Source: Ardenticatenales bacterium | GTDB lineage: Bacteria; Chloroflexota; Anaerolineae; Ardenticatenales; Ardenticatenaceae | Direction: 5' to 3' | Assembly: GCA_020634795.1 (NCBI GenBank) | Contig: JACKAZ010000013.1 | Location: 5,580 to 69,579, forward strand | DNA length: 64,000 nt | Shown here: positions 37,001 to 44,710 of the stretch, piece after piece | How positions within the stretch are numbered: the first letter of the stretch is position 1 | Layout: every line of letters starts with the position of its first letter | The notes under the pieces: model-generated | Database searches by the model: none | What the model was told of the DNA's origin: nothing | The model's input: only the letters and a program-made list of their open reading frames with translations | Program-made: the position numbers and the translations under genes

Positions 37001-37346
37001 GCTCTGGTCGGTGGCCGACCTCAGCACGGCGCTGCTGATGGTCCGCTTCCACGAGCTGCGCATCGGCGACGGCCTGTCCAGCGCCACCGCACTACGTCGG
37101 GCGCAGCAATGGCTCCGCGATTTGACGTTGGAAGGGCTGGCCACGTATTTGGCGGCGCATAAAGCATTGCTCGACGCCCAACGTGCGGGCGCGGGTCGGC
37201 GCATGGCAATCACGCTCTACAACCAAGGACAGGATTTCTTGATTGAAGAAGAGGAGAAACAACATCAGCCCAACCACCAGCCCTTCGCCGATCCTTATTT
37301 CTGGGCGGGTTTTGCCTACTATGGTCTGCTGGAAGGGAGCAATTGA
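34047..37346 (+). CDS. CpXC-TPR-CHAT protease-like protein
   Basis: 1099 aa. Residues 1-70: CpXC-type domain (TCPDCGLDFDFELWRVID, then VATCPNGHTTL). About 75-250: helical linker. About 250-430: four TPR-like repeats of 42-48 residues (LNNLGNGLRDRYARRGNVAE and close copies). About 430-620: helical. About 620-1099: CHAT domain, a caspase-like cysteine protease, with HFACHGQFRADAPLE (His909), SACQT (Cys953) and AGVPAVVGTLWSV. The dyad is intact. ATG 34047 follows TTGGAG; a TTG at 34032 is possible. Its stop overlaps the next gene (TGATG). In other systems TPR-CHAT proteins are activated proteases; the trigger here is unknown. Confidence 0.88.
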   Translation: MTTSLSQRHPLTCPDCGLDFDFELWRVIDVEQRPDLLARVRDGSLHVATCPNGHTTLVDAPLLLYRPSADPALLFSPAQQTTTEQDQEQAQSLVAWLRDALGDAWQAAWLGDGLRAVPRPLLGTALDEGVEAAMQQMAAQRQAQMPAEVREILQAAVESGITITSQEELDAFLQSRPELMEKLAEAMASANSGPTVPAEFRDDLQAAQEGEQHYVRRGEAAGLEEAAQAWQRIVESPRFAESDERFQLAVMNNAGGIFLRRYWRGGQIADLDQALGLWEQAVSRTRNANPDSPDLPGFLNNLGNGLRDRYARRGNVAELDGALQAYHEAVDRTRNANPDSPDLPARLNNLGTGLRDRYARSGNVADLDEAIRVYQQAVQRTPADSPDLPARLNNLGNGLRDRYARSGNVADLDKAVARYRQACTRASEVNPSHALTTSQRWGRWSSERSAWEEATEAFGYGIQAIDHLFRIQLTRDDKSSWLKEAQGIHGHAAFAHAKLGQAQQAVTALERGRARMVGEALARDRADLSALEDDHAERVTAYYAAVARIQTLQDPNAPITDRLAAGEAAQRAMDEAIQRIRRVDGYERFLDEPRYDEVRAVVPQGQPLLYLATTPQGSVALLVHTEAETPEILWGDLTEDQLNAYLLRRDAAGNVTGGYLVGQLADSGQLRVALNDEALSTIGASLLAPVSDRLKAISATGVTLIASGRLGLLPLHATPYDGTRTLLDDFDVAYAPSALVLGSLQREATQRRHAQPYVVGVGNPLPDHATALAVQRRLQGQRKALAAWQAALGQRPATDNDAQGSGTAATVARLIALCDGSPHALLHEGRLLRQAILAAAINGQAEIALALWQIAAQLPASLPNAHAELSSVGTLFAADQQWLFYEQDATLDALWAALPHATVAHFACHGQFRADAPLESSLLLSGEGLTVQKLLNDRDGRLAKLRLAVLSACQTAITDIQNVPDEMVGLPAGFLQAGVPAVVGTLWSVADLSTALLMVRFHELRIGDGLSSATALRRAQQWLRDLTLEGLATYLAAHKALLDAQRAGAGRRMAITLYNQGQDFLIEEEEKQHQPNHQPFADPYFWAGFAYYGLLEGSN

Positions 37347-39310
37347 TGAGCGCGATCAATCCGACGATGGCGGCACTTTTCGCCACTTGGGAAGAGTTAC
37401 CGGATCAAGTGGGCCAGCAATGGCAATCCCTCGAACCGAGGCTGCGGACCTTCAAAGATGCCTATGCCGACGCGGCGACCCACGAGGCCCGCGAATGGGT
37501 CGTGGCAGACATGCGCGACTATCTGAGCAAACATGCTCCCGCCCTTCTCGCCTTCCTTGTGCGGAAAGGCCAAGAGCTAACCAGCAGTGACACGCCCCGC
37601 TCATTCGGCGACCTCGGGTCGCTGGGCGGCCACGAATCGACACGGGGACCAACGCGCAGTTGGGAGACCTCGGACAACCAAGCGCCGTCCGAAGCGGCCC
37701 TGATGACCCGCTACACCGACATCGCATGTCCCAGCCGCGTGTCGATCAGCAAGCCGCGCTTCGTTGTGGTGGTGCGGCTCACCATCAGCCCGCAGGTCGG
37801 CAGCGCCGACATCCAGCGCGTCAGCGTTCAGGCCGATGTGCCGGTGACGGTGCGCCTTCGCGCGCCCGACTTCGATTGGCCGCCCGGCAGCGCCGCCGAG
37901 CAGGTGATCCACATGCCCGCCGACAGCGACAGCAACGCCGCGACCTTCGATCTGCGGCCACGCACCATCGGCCACTTCGGGCTGCGCGTCGACTTCATCC
38001 AGCGCGGTCAATACATCGGATCGGCCAGCGCCACGGTCGAGGTCACCTCGATCGAACAGCCCGCCGACGACAGCGTGCCCCGCACCTTCACTCCCCTGCA
38101 CTTCCCCGATTACGGCGACACGCCGCCGCCCGACCGTGTGCTTTATGTCGATTACCATGCACCGAGCCAGCGGCTGCGCTTCGAGCTGGACGTGGCCGAC
38201 GGGCCGACCCACTATTTTGAGCAGCCATTGACCGAAGCGCCGACCGCCTTCATGAATCGCTACTACGAGAACCTGAATCAACTCGTTTACGGTTACGATC
38301 CCGCCAGCAAAGCGTTGCTGAACGTCGACCAAGCGGTTGACGAAAACGAAATCGACGAATCGTGGGCCGAGATTGGCCGCACCTTGTGGCAAACGTTGAT
38401 TCCCACACGGATGAAGGCGCTGTACGATGCGGAGCGGGCGCAGTGGCACGACAGCAGCCTGCTGATCGTCTCTTACGAGCCGACAATCCCGTGGGAGCTG
38501 ATCCTTCCCTATGATCGCAATTGGCCCGGCAGCGGGGACGACGATGGCACATGGTGTGAAACGATGCGGCTCACCCGCTGGCTGCACAGCGACCAGCACC
38601 GCGAGGCGAACCCGCAAGGGCCGCCCGCCACGCTCTCCTTCGCACGCTACGGCGTGACGGCCCCGAGCTATAAGACGCTGAACAATCTGCCCTACACCCA
38701 CCATGAAGCGAAGAAGTTAAGGAAGGTATTCAAGGAACAGGGCTTCACGGATGTCGGCCCAGAAGAGACATCGCGTCCGGCCATTCGCCGCTTCTTGCGC
38801 GAAGCTGACTACAACCTCTTTCACATTGCGGCACACGGAACCTTCTTGACGGCGGATGGCACGCCCGCCCCCGCCCTTCTTGCCGGGAACGCCGTCGCCC
38901 GATCATCGTGGCGCTTCTGGAAACGGGAGCAGATCGAAGCCGATCTACCGGTAGGGCCAGCTAGCTTCAATCACGGGCAAATCGAAAGGAAGCTGGCGTC
39001 GGAACGGCCCCTCTTCTTTTTCAATGCGTGCGAGGTGGGGCGGCTGGGCTGGGGGCTGACGGGGCTGGAGGGCTGGGCCGAGACGCTCGTCACAAAGGGA
39101 GCGTCCGCTTTCATCGGGCCGCTCTGGGTCGCTAACGACGCCTGTGCGTGCCAATTCAGCCTTGCCTTCTATGAAGCGATGTTGGCGGGCCAGACGTTGG
39201 CGGAGGCGACGCGGGCGGCGCGGCGCGCCGCCAAGCGGGCGGGCGAACCGACATGGCTCGCCTACAGCGTCTATGGCCACCCCAACGCGCGGCTCGCGGG
39301 GGCAGGGTAA
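37346..39310 (+). CDS. CHAT-domain protease-like protein, second gene
   Basis: 654 aa, starting at ATG 37346 behind GGAAGGGAGC and overlapping the previous stop by one base, so tightly coupled. Residues 1-85 are helical and unassigned; 110-235 look like a beta-sandwich (VSISKPRFVVVVRLTISP, PRTIGHFGLRVDF), perhaps a sensor or adaptor. The C-terminal half is CHAT-like: LPYTHHEAKKLRKVF, then FHIAAHGTFL (His497) and FFFNACEVGR (Cys562), GASAFIGPLWVAND and LAYSVYGHPNARL. Both catalytic residues are present. Role unknown; a partner or substrate of the TPR-CHAT protein is the simplest inference. Confidence 0.87.
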   Translation: MSAINPTMAALFATWEELPDQVGQQWQSLEPRLRTFKDAYADAATHEAREWVVADMRDYLSKHAPALLAFLVRKGQELTSSDTPRSFGDLGSLGGHESTRGPTRSWETSDNQAPSEAALMTRYTDIACPSRVSISKPRFVVVVRLTISPQVGSADIQRVSVQADVPVTVRLRAPDFDWPPGSAAEQVIHMPADSDSNAATFDLRPRTIGHFGLRVDFIQRGQYIGSASATVEVTSIEQPADDSVPRTFTPLHFPDYGDTPPPDRVLYVDYHAPSQRLRFELDVADGPTHYFEQPLTEAPTAFMNRYYENLNQLVYGYDPASKALLNVDQAVDENEIDESWAEIGRTLWQTLIPTRMKALYDAERAQWHDSSLLIVSYEPTIPWELILPYDRNWPGSGDDDGTWCETMRLTRWLHSDQHREANPQGPPATLSFARYGVTAPSYKTLNNLPYTHHEAKKLRKVFKEQGFTDVGPEETSRPAIRRFLREADYNLFHIAAHGTFLTADGTPAPALLAGNAVARSSWRFWKREQIEADLPVGPASFNHGQIERKLASERPLFFFNACEVGRLGWGLTGLEGWAETLVTKGASAFIGPLWVANDACACQFSLAFYEAMLAGQTLAEATRAARRAAKRAGEPTWLAYSVYGHPNARLAGAG

Positions 39311-39526
39311 GGCTGCCCCCGACATAGGCTCACCATAAGCGCTTTAGTCACCCAGTGTGACGAGGGCAGAGAAGGCCTCAACAGGAGGGGTTGCCATCGA
39401 TTTCGGACGGTTCTCTTTGCGTTGCGTCAAAGCTCCCAGCTCAGTGCTACGCATCAGCACCCCCGTGGTTATTGAGGCGGGCAACCACAAGGGTTGCCCC
39501 TACCGCGCCGCGCTATTTCCTTGTTT

Positions 39527-39925
39527 TTCCCATTGCCCTGTAGGGGCGGGCCTTGTGCCCGCCCGCCTCGCCCATCAACCGTTGATTAATACGACGCTCT
39601 GGCGTTTTTCCCATTGCCCTGTAGGGGCGGGCCTTGTGCCCGCCCGCCTCGCCCATCAACAGTTGATTATGCGACGCTCTGGCGTTTTTTCCCATTGCCC
39701 TGTAGGGGCGGGCCTTGTGCCCGCCCGCCTCGCCCATCAACAGGTGATTGATGCGACGCTCTGGCGTTTTTCCCCACTGCCCTGTAGGGGCGGGCCTTGT
39801 GCCCGCCCGCTTCGCCCATCAACAGGTGATTGGTGCGACGCTCTGGCGTTTTTCCCATTGCCCTGTAGGGGCGGGCCTTGTGCCCGCCCGCCTCGCCCAT
39901 CAACAGGTGATTGATGCGACGCTCT
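39527..39925. repeat. Five 81-bp tandem repeats with GGGCGGGC hairpin
   Basis: Units start at 39540, 39621, 39702, 39784 and 39865 (spacing 81, 81, 82, 81). Each holds TGTAGGGGCGGGCCTTGTGC then CCGCCCGCCTCGCCCATCAA, able to form a stem of GGGCGGGC with GCCCGCCC, plus TGATTGATGCGACGCTCTGG. Since 81 is a multiple of three, the frame stays open for about 150 codons, but the translation (AGLVPARLAHQ repeated) is an artefact. The rest of 39311-40209 holds no gene I can support. Single copies occur near 30.0, 30.06 and 31.4 kb. Confidence 0.95.
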
Positions 39926-40209
39926 ATCAACGCAAAGCGTCACCGCTTGCTATAAAGGCCACGTGATCGGCACGGCATTCGCCAATTTCACGTCAGAGAA
40001 AGCGGACTTGTTCGCGAGATGTCGCGGAAATGGAGCACGCCCTTCACGTTGCCCACATGGCCCGCAATTGCACCGCGCCGCCTTTTTGCAATGCGACCCA
40101 TCGCACCCCACTGCGAGATTTCTCGTTTCGCGGAGTTCCTCTGAGGCAGCCCTCCACACGACATGACGTATGGGGGGCCGGATGTGTGCTCGTTCCCACG
40201 CTTGAACGC

Positions 40210-41610
40210 TTACGGCGACGTTCCGAGGGGGAGGAAGGAGCGGTAGATCGCTTGATACTGCCAGACGTCGGCGGTGGCGCGGTCGTCGCTGCGACCACCC
40301 ACCACCAGCAGATAGGGGTCACGGGCGACGAGCGCCGCGTCGTCGGGGAGCGGAAGGTCGTCGGGGGTGGTGAGGGGCCGCCAGTCGCCCTGCGGCCCCC
40401 GCTCCAGCAGCGCCCCATCGTCGAGGAGGTACAGCGCCGTGCCGAGGGTGGCGCTGCGCGGGTGGGCGATGGGGTCGGGCAAGGGCGCTTCATCGCGAAT
40501 CTCAGCGCTGAGTGGGTCGAAGTAGAGCACCTCGTCCAGCGCTGCGCCCTCGTCGCTCTGCCCCCCGACGATCACAATGCCATCTTCCAGCGCAGCCGCC
40601 GCGCTGTCGGTGCGGGGCGAGGGCAATTCACCAACGGGTTCCCAGCCGTCACTGCCCGCCGCCAGCCGATAGATCGTGGTCTGCGCCACCGTGCCATCGG
40701 TTCCCCCAAAAAGGAAGAGGTCACCCTCGAACGCCGCCACGGCGGCGCGTGCCAGCGGCGTGGGGAGCGGGATACCGCTCATCCACTCGTCGCCATCCGG
40801 ATCGTACTGTTGCAGCTCCGCGACGACTGTGCCCGACGCATCCACCCCACCCACCACGACCAGTTGGCCGGACACCACCGCTGCCGCCGCATCGCCGACT
40901 GCGGTGGGCAGGGGGGCGGCCGGCTCCCAGCGGCCCACCGACTCGTCGTAGCGCCACATGTCGACGCTGAGCGAGTCGCCGTTGCGACCGCCGAGCAGCA
41001 GCAGGTCGCTCTGGGCGGTCAGCGCCCACGCGCCGCTGCGGGGCGCGGGCAACTTGGCTAGTGGTTCCCACCGCTGGGGGGCCACCGCGACGACGGTGGC
41101 GGGTTTGGCGGGCGCTTCGGCAGCGGGGGGGCGGAGCCACATCACAACGAGCAAGCCCAGCAGCACCAGCGACAGCGTGCCGAGCGCGATGCCCAGCCAG
41201 GGGGGCATCGTTCGGCGCGGGGGGGCAGCGTCGGCCCGCGCGGGCGGCAACGGGGTCGGCACGGCCTGCTCAACGGGTGGGCGCGGCCTGTCCAGCGCCT
41301 CCGCCGTGTGGGGCGATGGGGACGGCGTCGCCGTGGCGATGGAGTCCGCCTCGTCTTCCCCATCGTCGAGCGGCGGGACGCCGGTTTCGGGCGCACGCTC
41401 GTCCTCCATCAGCCCGTCCTGCAACGCCACCGCCACCGCCTCCGTCCGCGACGAGACGCCCATCTTTTCATAGATGTTGCGCAGATGGCTTTTGACCGTG
41501 TTGGGGCTGATATCCAGCGCTTTGGCGATCTGCCGATTGGTAGACCCCTTCACCAACTCGGTCAGGAGTTCGATTTCGCGGTCGCTCAGCGGGGGGGGGC
41601 TATCTTCCAT
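40210..41610 (-). CDS. LuxR-type HTH - single TM - Kelch beta-propeller protein
   Basis: 466 aa with an unusual order. Residues 8-65 are a LuxR/GerE helix-turn-helix (LSDREIELLTELVKGSTNRQ, IAKALDISPNTVKSHLRNIY). A Pro/Ala-rich linker (about 70-135) leads to one hydrophobic helix (about 138-160, WLGIALGTLSLVLLGLLVVMW). The rest is five or six Kelch repeats (e.g. DLLLLGGRNGDSLSVDMWRY, QLVVVGGVDASGTVV, IVIVGGQSDEG) forming an extracytoplasmic propeller. This suggests a one-component membrane-bound transcription regulator sensing an external ligand. ATG 41610 follows CAGGA; the longer frame to 41682 lacks a domain start. Convergent with the CHAT operon. Confidence 0.85.
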   Translation of the reverse strand: MEDSPPPLSDREIELLTELVKGSTNRQIAKALDISPNTVKSHLRNIYEKMGVSSRTEAVAVALQDGLMEDERAPETGVPPLDDGEDEADSIATATPSPSPHTAEALDRPRPPVEQAVPTPLPPARADAAPPRRTMPPWLGIALGTLSLVLLGLLVVMWLRPPAAEAPAKPATVVAVAPQRWEPLAKLPAPRSGAWALTAQSDLLLLGGRNGDSLSVDMWRYDESVGRWEPAAPLPTAVGDAAAAVVSGQLVVVGGVDASGTVVAELQQYDPDGDEWMSGIPLPTPLARAAVAAFEGDLFLFGGTDGTVAQTTIYRLAAGSDGWEPVGELPSPRTDSAAAALEDGIVIVGGQSDEGAALDEVLYFDPLSAEIRDEAPLPDPIAHPRSATLGTALYLLDDGALLERGPQGDWRPLTTPDDLPLPDDAALVARDPYLLVVGGRSDDRATADVWQYQAIYRSFLPLGTSP

Positions 41611-41680
41611 CGGATGTCCTGGGGGATTCTCTCTCGACGGCAGATTATGACATGAGCTTAGTTGATGACCAAGCCATTTC

Positions 41681-41966
41681 AACGCAGAACGCAGAACGCA
41701 GATGAGAGCGGCTTGATTTTCAGGTGAGGGGCTATTGCGGTGGTTGCTGGCTGTTGGGGCGCGGGTGAACGCAGAGCAGTTAACGCAGAACGGGGATGAG
41801 AGCGGCTTGATTTTCAGGTAAGGGGCTATTGCGGTGGTTGCTGGCTGTTGGGGCGCTGGTGAACGCAGAGCAGTTAACGCAGAACGCAGATGAGAGCGGC
41901 TTGATTTTCAGGTAAGGGGCTATTGCGGTGGTTGCTGGCTGTTGGGGCGCTGGTGAATGCAGAGCA
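41681..41966. repeat. Three 94-bp tandem repeats
   Basis: Near-identical units with GATGAGAGCGGCTTGATTTT at 41701, 41795 and 41889, each followed by GGGGCTATTGCGGTGGTTGC and an AACGCAGA...AACGCAGAAC spacer. Phasing is exact (94 bases). The AACGCAGA phrase is shared with repeats at 26.1, 28.1, 50.1 and 51.8 kb. There is no spacer diversity, so this is not CRISPR. No gene lies in the rest of 41611-42126. Confidence 0.95.
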
Positions 41967-42126
41967 AACCCGTAGCGCTCAAGCGTTGAAGCAATCCGCC
42001 CATGCACCATGCACCATGCACCATGCACCATTCCGCCCAAACTCCCCACCCCACAAAATTTCCCAATCCGCCCTCTATCGCCTATCATGAATCGTACAAA
42101 TGTGCGAATTTTCGGGGAGGATGAGG

Positions 42127-42519
42127 ATGATTGACGCCCGTACGATTCTGGAACAACATGCCGTCACGTTGAGTGCGTTGCAACGTGGGGGACTGAAGCG
42201 AGGGGTGGGCCGCGCCCCCGACAGCGACGACGATCTGCTCGATTCGATTCAGGGCCACTGGGAAATGGAGCAGCGGCTGATCAAGCGCGTGCTGCGTGAA
42301 TCGGGCGATGTCGAGGTGCAGTTGGCGACGATGCGGAGCCGAACGGAGGGGTTCATCGACAAATACCCCGAACGGCGCGGCTGGCAGGACCAAGAGGGCA
42401 CCTTCTGGGATGCCCAGCGGGTGCTGGACGCGATCGACAAACTGACGGAAGAGATCGAGACACGTCAGGCCGAGGACGAGAGCTTCGACGATTTCGACGA
42501 GGCGTACTTCGAGGAATAA
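42127..42519 (+). CDS. Conserved-looking small acidic protein, unknown
   Basis: 130 aa, no family recognised. Mostly helical and charged (IQGHWEMEQRLIKRVLRE, DAIDKLTEEIETRQAEDE) with a highly acidic tail (ESFDDFDEAYFEE). GGGGAGG lies 6 bases before the ATG at 42127; ATGs at 42100 and 42121 are also in frame. Three bases separate it from the cupin gene, so the pair is probably co-transcribed. Confidence 0.65.
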   Translation: MIDARTILEQHAVTLSALQRGGLKRGVGRAPDSDDDLLDSIQGHWEMEQRLIKRVLRESGDVEVQLATMRSRTEGFIDKYPERRGWQDQEGTFWDAQRVLDAIDKLTEEIETRQAEDESFDDFDEAYFEE

Positions 42520-42522
42520 GCG

Positions 42523-42945
42523 ATGAAAATCACCCTTGCCGATCGCAGCGCCTTCACCGCGGACGATGGCCATCGTGTGCGTGAGATGGTCGGCTTGCCG
42601 ACGATGAACGTCGAGAAGTACAGCGTCGCGCACGTCGTGGCGCCCGCTGGCTCGACCGGCACCACGCGCGTCAACCAGTTCGACGAAATCTTGTTGGTCA
42701 TCGCAGGTCGCGGAACTGCCACGCTGGATCATGCCGAGTACGAGCTTGGCCCGAACGATCTGCTCCTTTTGCCCGCCGGGACGCGCTATACCGTGAGTGC
42801 GGACGCGGCGGCTCCGCTGGAGATGTGGGCACTCTGTGTGCCAGCCTTTCGCCCCGAGTGGAGCCAGCAAGGGAGCGCGCGCCGCGATTGGCGCGACTAC
42901 CAAACGCCGCGCGGCGCGGATCGCTTGCGCCCTTCGAATTCATAA
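42523..42945 (+). CDS. Cupin-domain protein
   Basis: 140-aa single cupin. The two cupin motifs are recognisable but His-poor: VAPAGSTGTTRVNQFDEILL-VIAGRG (motif 1, with an Asp-Glu pair) and GPNDLLLLPAGTRYTVSAD (motif 2). Metal-binding histidines are largely replaced, so a binding rather than catalytic role is possible. Ligand unknown. Follows the 130-aa gene by 3 bases. Confidence 0.8.
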   Translation: MKITLADRSAFTADDGHRVREMVGLPTMNVEKYSVAHVVAPAGSTGTTRVNQFDEILLVIAGRGTATLDHAEYELGPNDLLLLPAGTRYTVSADAAAPLEMWALCVPAFRPEWSQQGSARRDWRDYQTPRGADRLRPSNS

Positions 42946-42999
42946 CCGGCGTCAACTGCGGAAAGCGTTCGTGATGGCGGCGGCGCTGCGCAGATAGAG

Positions 43000-43212
43000 C
43001 CGTCATGCGCTGAGGCGCACCACGGAGAATGAAAGTAACGCATGACGATGTGTGGGTGTGCTGCCTGGCAAAGCAGTGCCCTATCAACGGGGCAACCAAG
43101 GTCAGATGTTCTATGCCCCATTCTCCACGCCGTGGTTGTGGGGAGCGACCGTTAGACGGCGCGACGACGCTCACGAACCGGTTGATTTTCAGGGCGGAGT
43201 GCATGGCTCGTC
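43000..43212 (+). repeat. Left copy of ~210-bp dispersed inverted repeat
   Basis: Shares with the inverse of 45480-45690: CGCACCACGGAG, GACGATGTGTGGGTGTGC, AAGCAGTGCCC, ATTCTCCACRCC-GGTTGTGG, GAGCGACCGTTAGACGGCGC, GACGACGCTCAC and ACCGGTTGATTTTCAGGGC. A more diverged, interrupted third copy is at 48489-48830. 42946-42999 is otherwise empty. Confidence 0.85.
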
Positions 43213-43401
43213 GATAAGGTGCTTATGGACGTGATGTTGCACAGCGCCAAACCGAGCCGCGGATGAGCGGCTCATCGCCCAACCCAAGGCATCGTTTTTC
43301 CGTTCCCCTGCCGAAAAGCTTCATGTTTCCTCCACTTCGTCCCAAATCGGCAATCCCGCGCCGTTTCTGTCGCAGCCCCATGTTATAGTTGCCACACTTT
43401 A

Positions 43402-43447
43402 CTATTGTAAACAACAGTTGACAATAGGTCGTGAATGGGTATACTAT
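43402..43447 (+). promoter_or_regulatory. recA promoter with overlapping palindrome
   Basis: -35 TTGACA at 43418-43423 and -10 TATACT at 43440-43445 (16-base spacer) or TACTAT at 43442 (18-base). CTATTGT (43402-43408) and ACAATAG (43421-43427) form an inverted repeat that covers the -35 box, as expected for a repressor operator. A related TTGTAAACAA / GTAAACAATTGTG pair lies at 43406 and 43467. A LexA site is likely by context but not shown. 43213-43401 holds only a GAGCCGC-GCGGCTC hairpin at about 43253. Confidence 0.7.
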
Positions 43448-43510
43448 GCCCATACGAGTGGCGATGGTAAACAATTGTGAAGTCAGAGATGGCTGATCCA
43501 GGAGGAGCAG

Positions 43511-44578
43511 ATGGCAAAGGCAGACAAGAGCAAGGATAAGGCGTTAGAGGCGACGATGTCGCAGTTGCACAAGCGTTTTGGCGACGGCTCGATCATGAAG
43601 TTGGGGCAAGCGCCGGAGATGGTGGTGGAGGCGATCCCCACCGGCTCGATCGGCCTTGACTTGGCATTGGGCATCGGTGGGGTACCCCGTGGCCGCATCA
43701 CCGAGATTTACGGGCCGGAATCCTCCGGTAAAACGACACTCTGTCAGCATATCATCGCGGAAGCGCAGAAGATGGGCGGCACCTGCGCCTTTGTCGATGT
43801 CGAGCATGCGCTCGACCCCATCTATGCCGCCCGCATCGGCGTGGATGTGGACGATCTCTACATTTCGCAGCCGGACACTGGCGAGCAGGCGTTGGAGATC
43901 GCCGAAGCGCTGATCCGTTCCGGTGCGATCGATGTGGTGGTGATCGACTCGGTGGCGGCATTGGTGCCCCGTGCCGAGATCGAGGGTGAAATGGGCGATT
44001 CGCACGTGGGCTTGCAGGCGCGATTGATGAGCCAAGCCCTGCGTAAATTGGCGGGCGCGGTCAAGAAATCCAACTGCTGCCTCATCTTCACCAACCAGAT
44101 CCGTATGAAGATCGGCGTCCTTTTCGGCAGCCCTGAGACCACTTCCGGGGGGCAGGCGCTCAAGTTCTACTCCTCGGTCCGCATGGAGATTCGCGGGGGC
44201 GCACCGATCCGAAGCGGCAACGACGACCTCGGTCGCCGCGCCAAGGTGAAGGTGAAGAAGAATAAGGTCGCACCGCCCTTCAAGGTCGCCGAATTCGACA
44301 TCATGTACAACGAGGGCATCTCGGTGGAAGGCGATGTGTTGGATGTGGCGACTGAGATGGAGATCATCGACAAACGCGGTGCCTACTACTCGCTGGGGGA
44401 TGAGCGGTTGGGCCAAGGGCGCGAAAATGCTAAGCAGTATCTGCGCGACAACCCGCAAACGTTGCGCACTATCGAAAACTTGGTGCGCGAAGCGGCCAAC
44501 CTCCCGCTGAAGGCCGATATCGTGGGGACGACGGAGACCCCCAACGGCATGGAAGTCGAAGAATTAGAGCTGGTATAG
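43511..44578 (+). CDS. recA: Recombinase A
   Basis: 355 aa, full length. DNA strand exchange and SOS co-protease. Walker A GPESSGKTTLCQ, the QPDTGEQALEIAEALIRSG loop, VAALVPRAEIEGEMGDSHVG (L1) and the L2 region TNQIRMKIGVLFGSPETTSGG are intact; no intein. AGGAGGAG precedes the ATG. It has its own promoter and a strong terminator, so it is a single-gene unit. Confidence 0.99.
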   Translation: MAKADKSKDKALEATMSQLHKRFGDGSIMKLGQAPEMVVEAIPTGSIGLDLALGIGGVPRGRITEIYGPESSGKTTLCQHIIAEAQKMGGTCAFVDVEHALDPIYAARIGVDVDDLYISQPDTGEQALEIAEALIRSGAIDVVVIDSVAALVPRAEIEGEMGDSHVGLQARLMSQALRKLAGAVKKSNCCLIFTNQIRMKIGVLFGSPETTSGGQALKFYSSVRMEIRGGAPIRSGNDDLGRRAKVKVKKNKVAPPFKVAEFDIMYNEGISVEGDVLDVATEMEIIDKRGAYYSLGDERLGQGRENAKQYLRDNPQTLRTIENLVREAANLPLKADIVGTTETPNGMEVEELELV

Positions 44579-44601
44579 CTAAAACGATCCGTTGAGAAGG
44601 T

Positions 44602-44641
44602 GCCACGAGGGGTAATGATTCCCTCGTGGCGCTTTCTTTTT
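44602..44641 (+). terminator. recA terminator
   Basis: Stem GCCACGAGGG / CCCTCGTGGC, loop GTAATGATT, then GCTTTCTTTTT; 24 bases after the recA stop. Confidence 0.9.
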
Positions 44642-44710
44642 GTTTGCTGCTGCACGCTTTCTCGGTATGATGGGTATCCGTAACGCTAAGCCAGATCCGA
44701 GGGCCTGACG

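Noticed and set aside
37601..38704. 367-codon minus-strand frame
   Set aside because: Antisense of the second CHAT gene with no domain.
39357..39914. 185-codon frame with repeated AGLVPARLAHQ
   Set aside because: Translation of the 81-bp repeats; unit length is a multiple of three so the frame stays open. A known kind of artefact.
39527..39925. CRISPR array
   Set aside because: Units are identical through their whole length without variable spacers, and no cas gene is near. The 94-bp array at 41.7 kb and the 9-mer arrays fail for the same reason.
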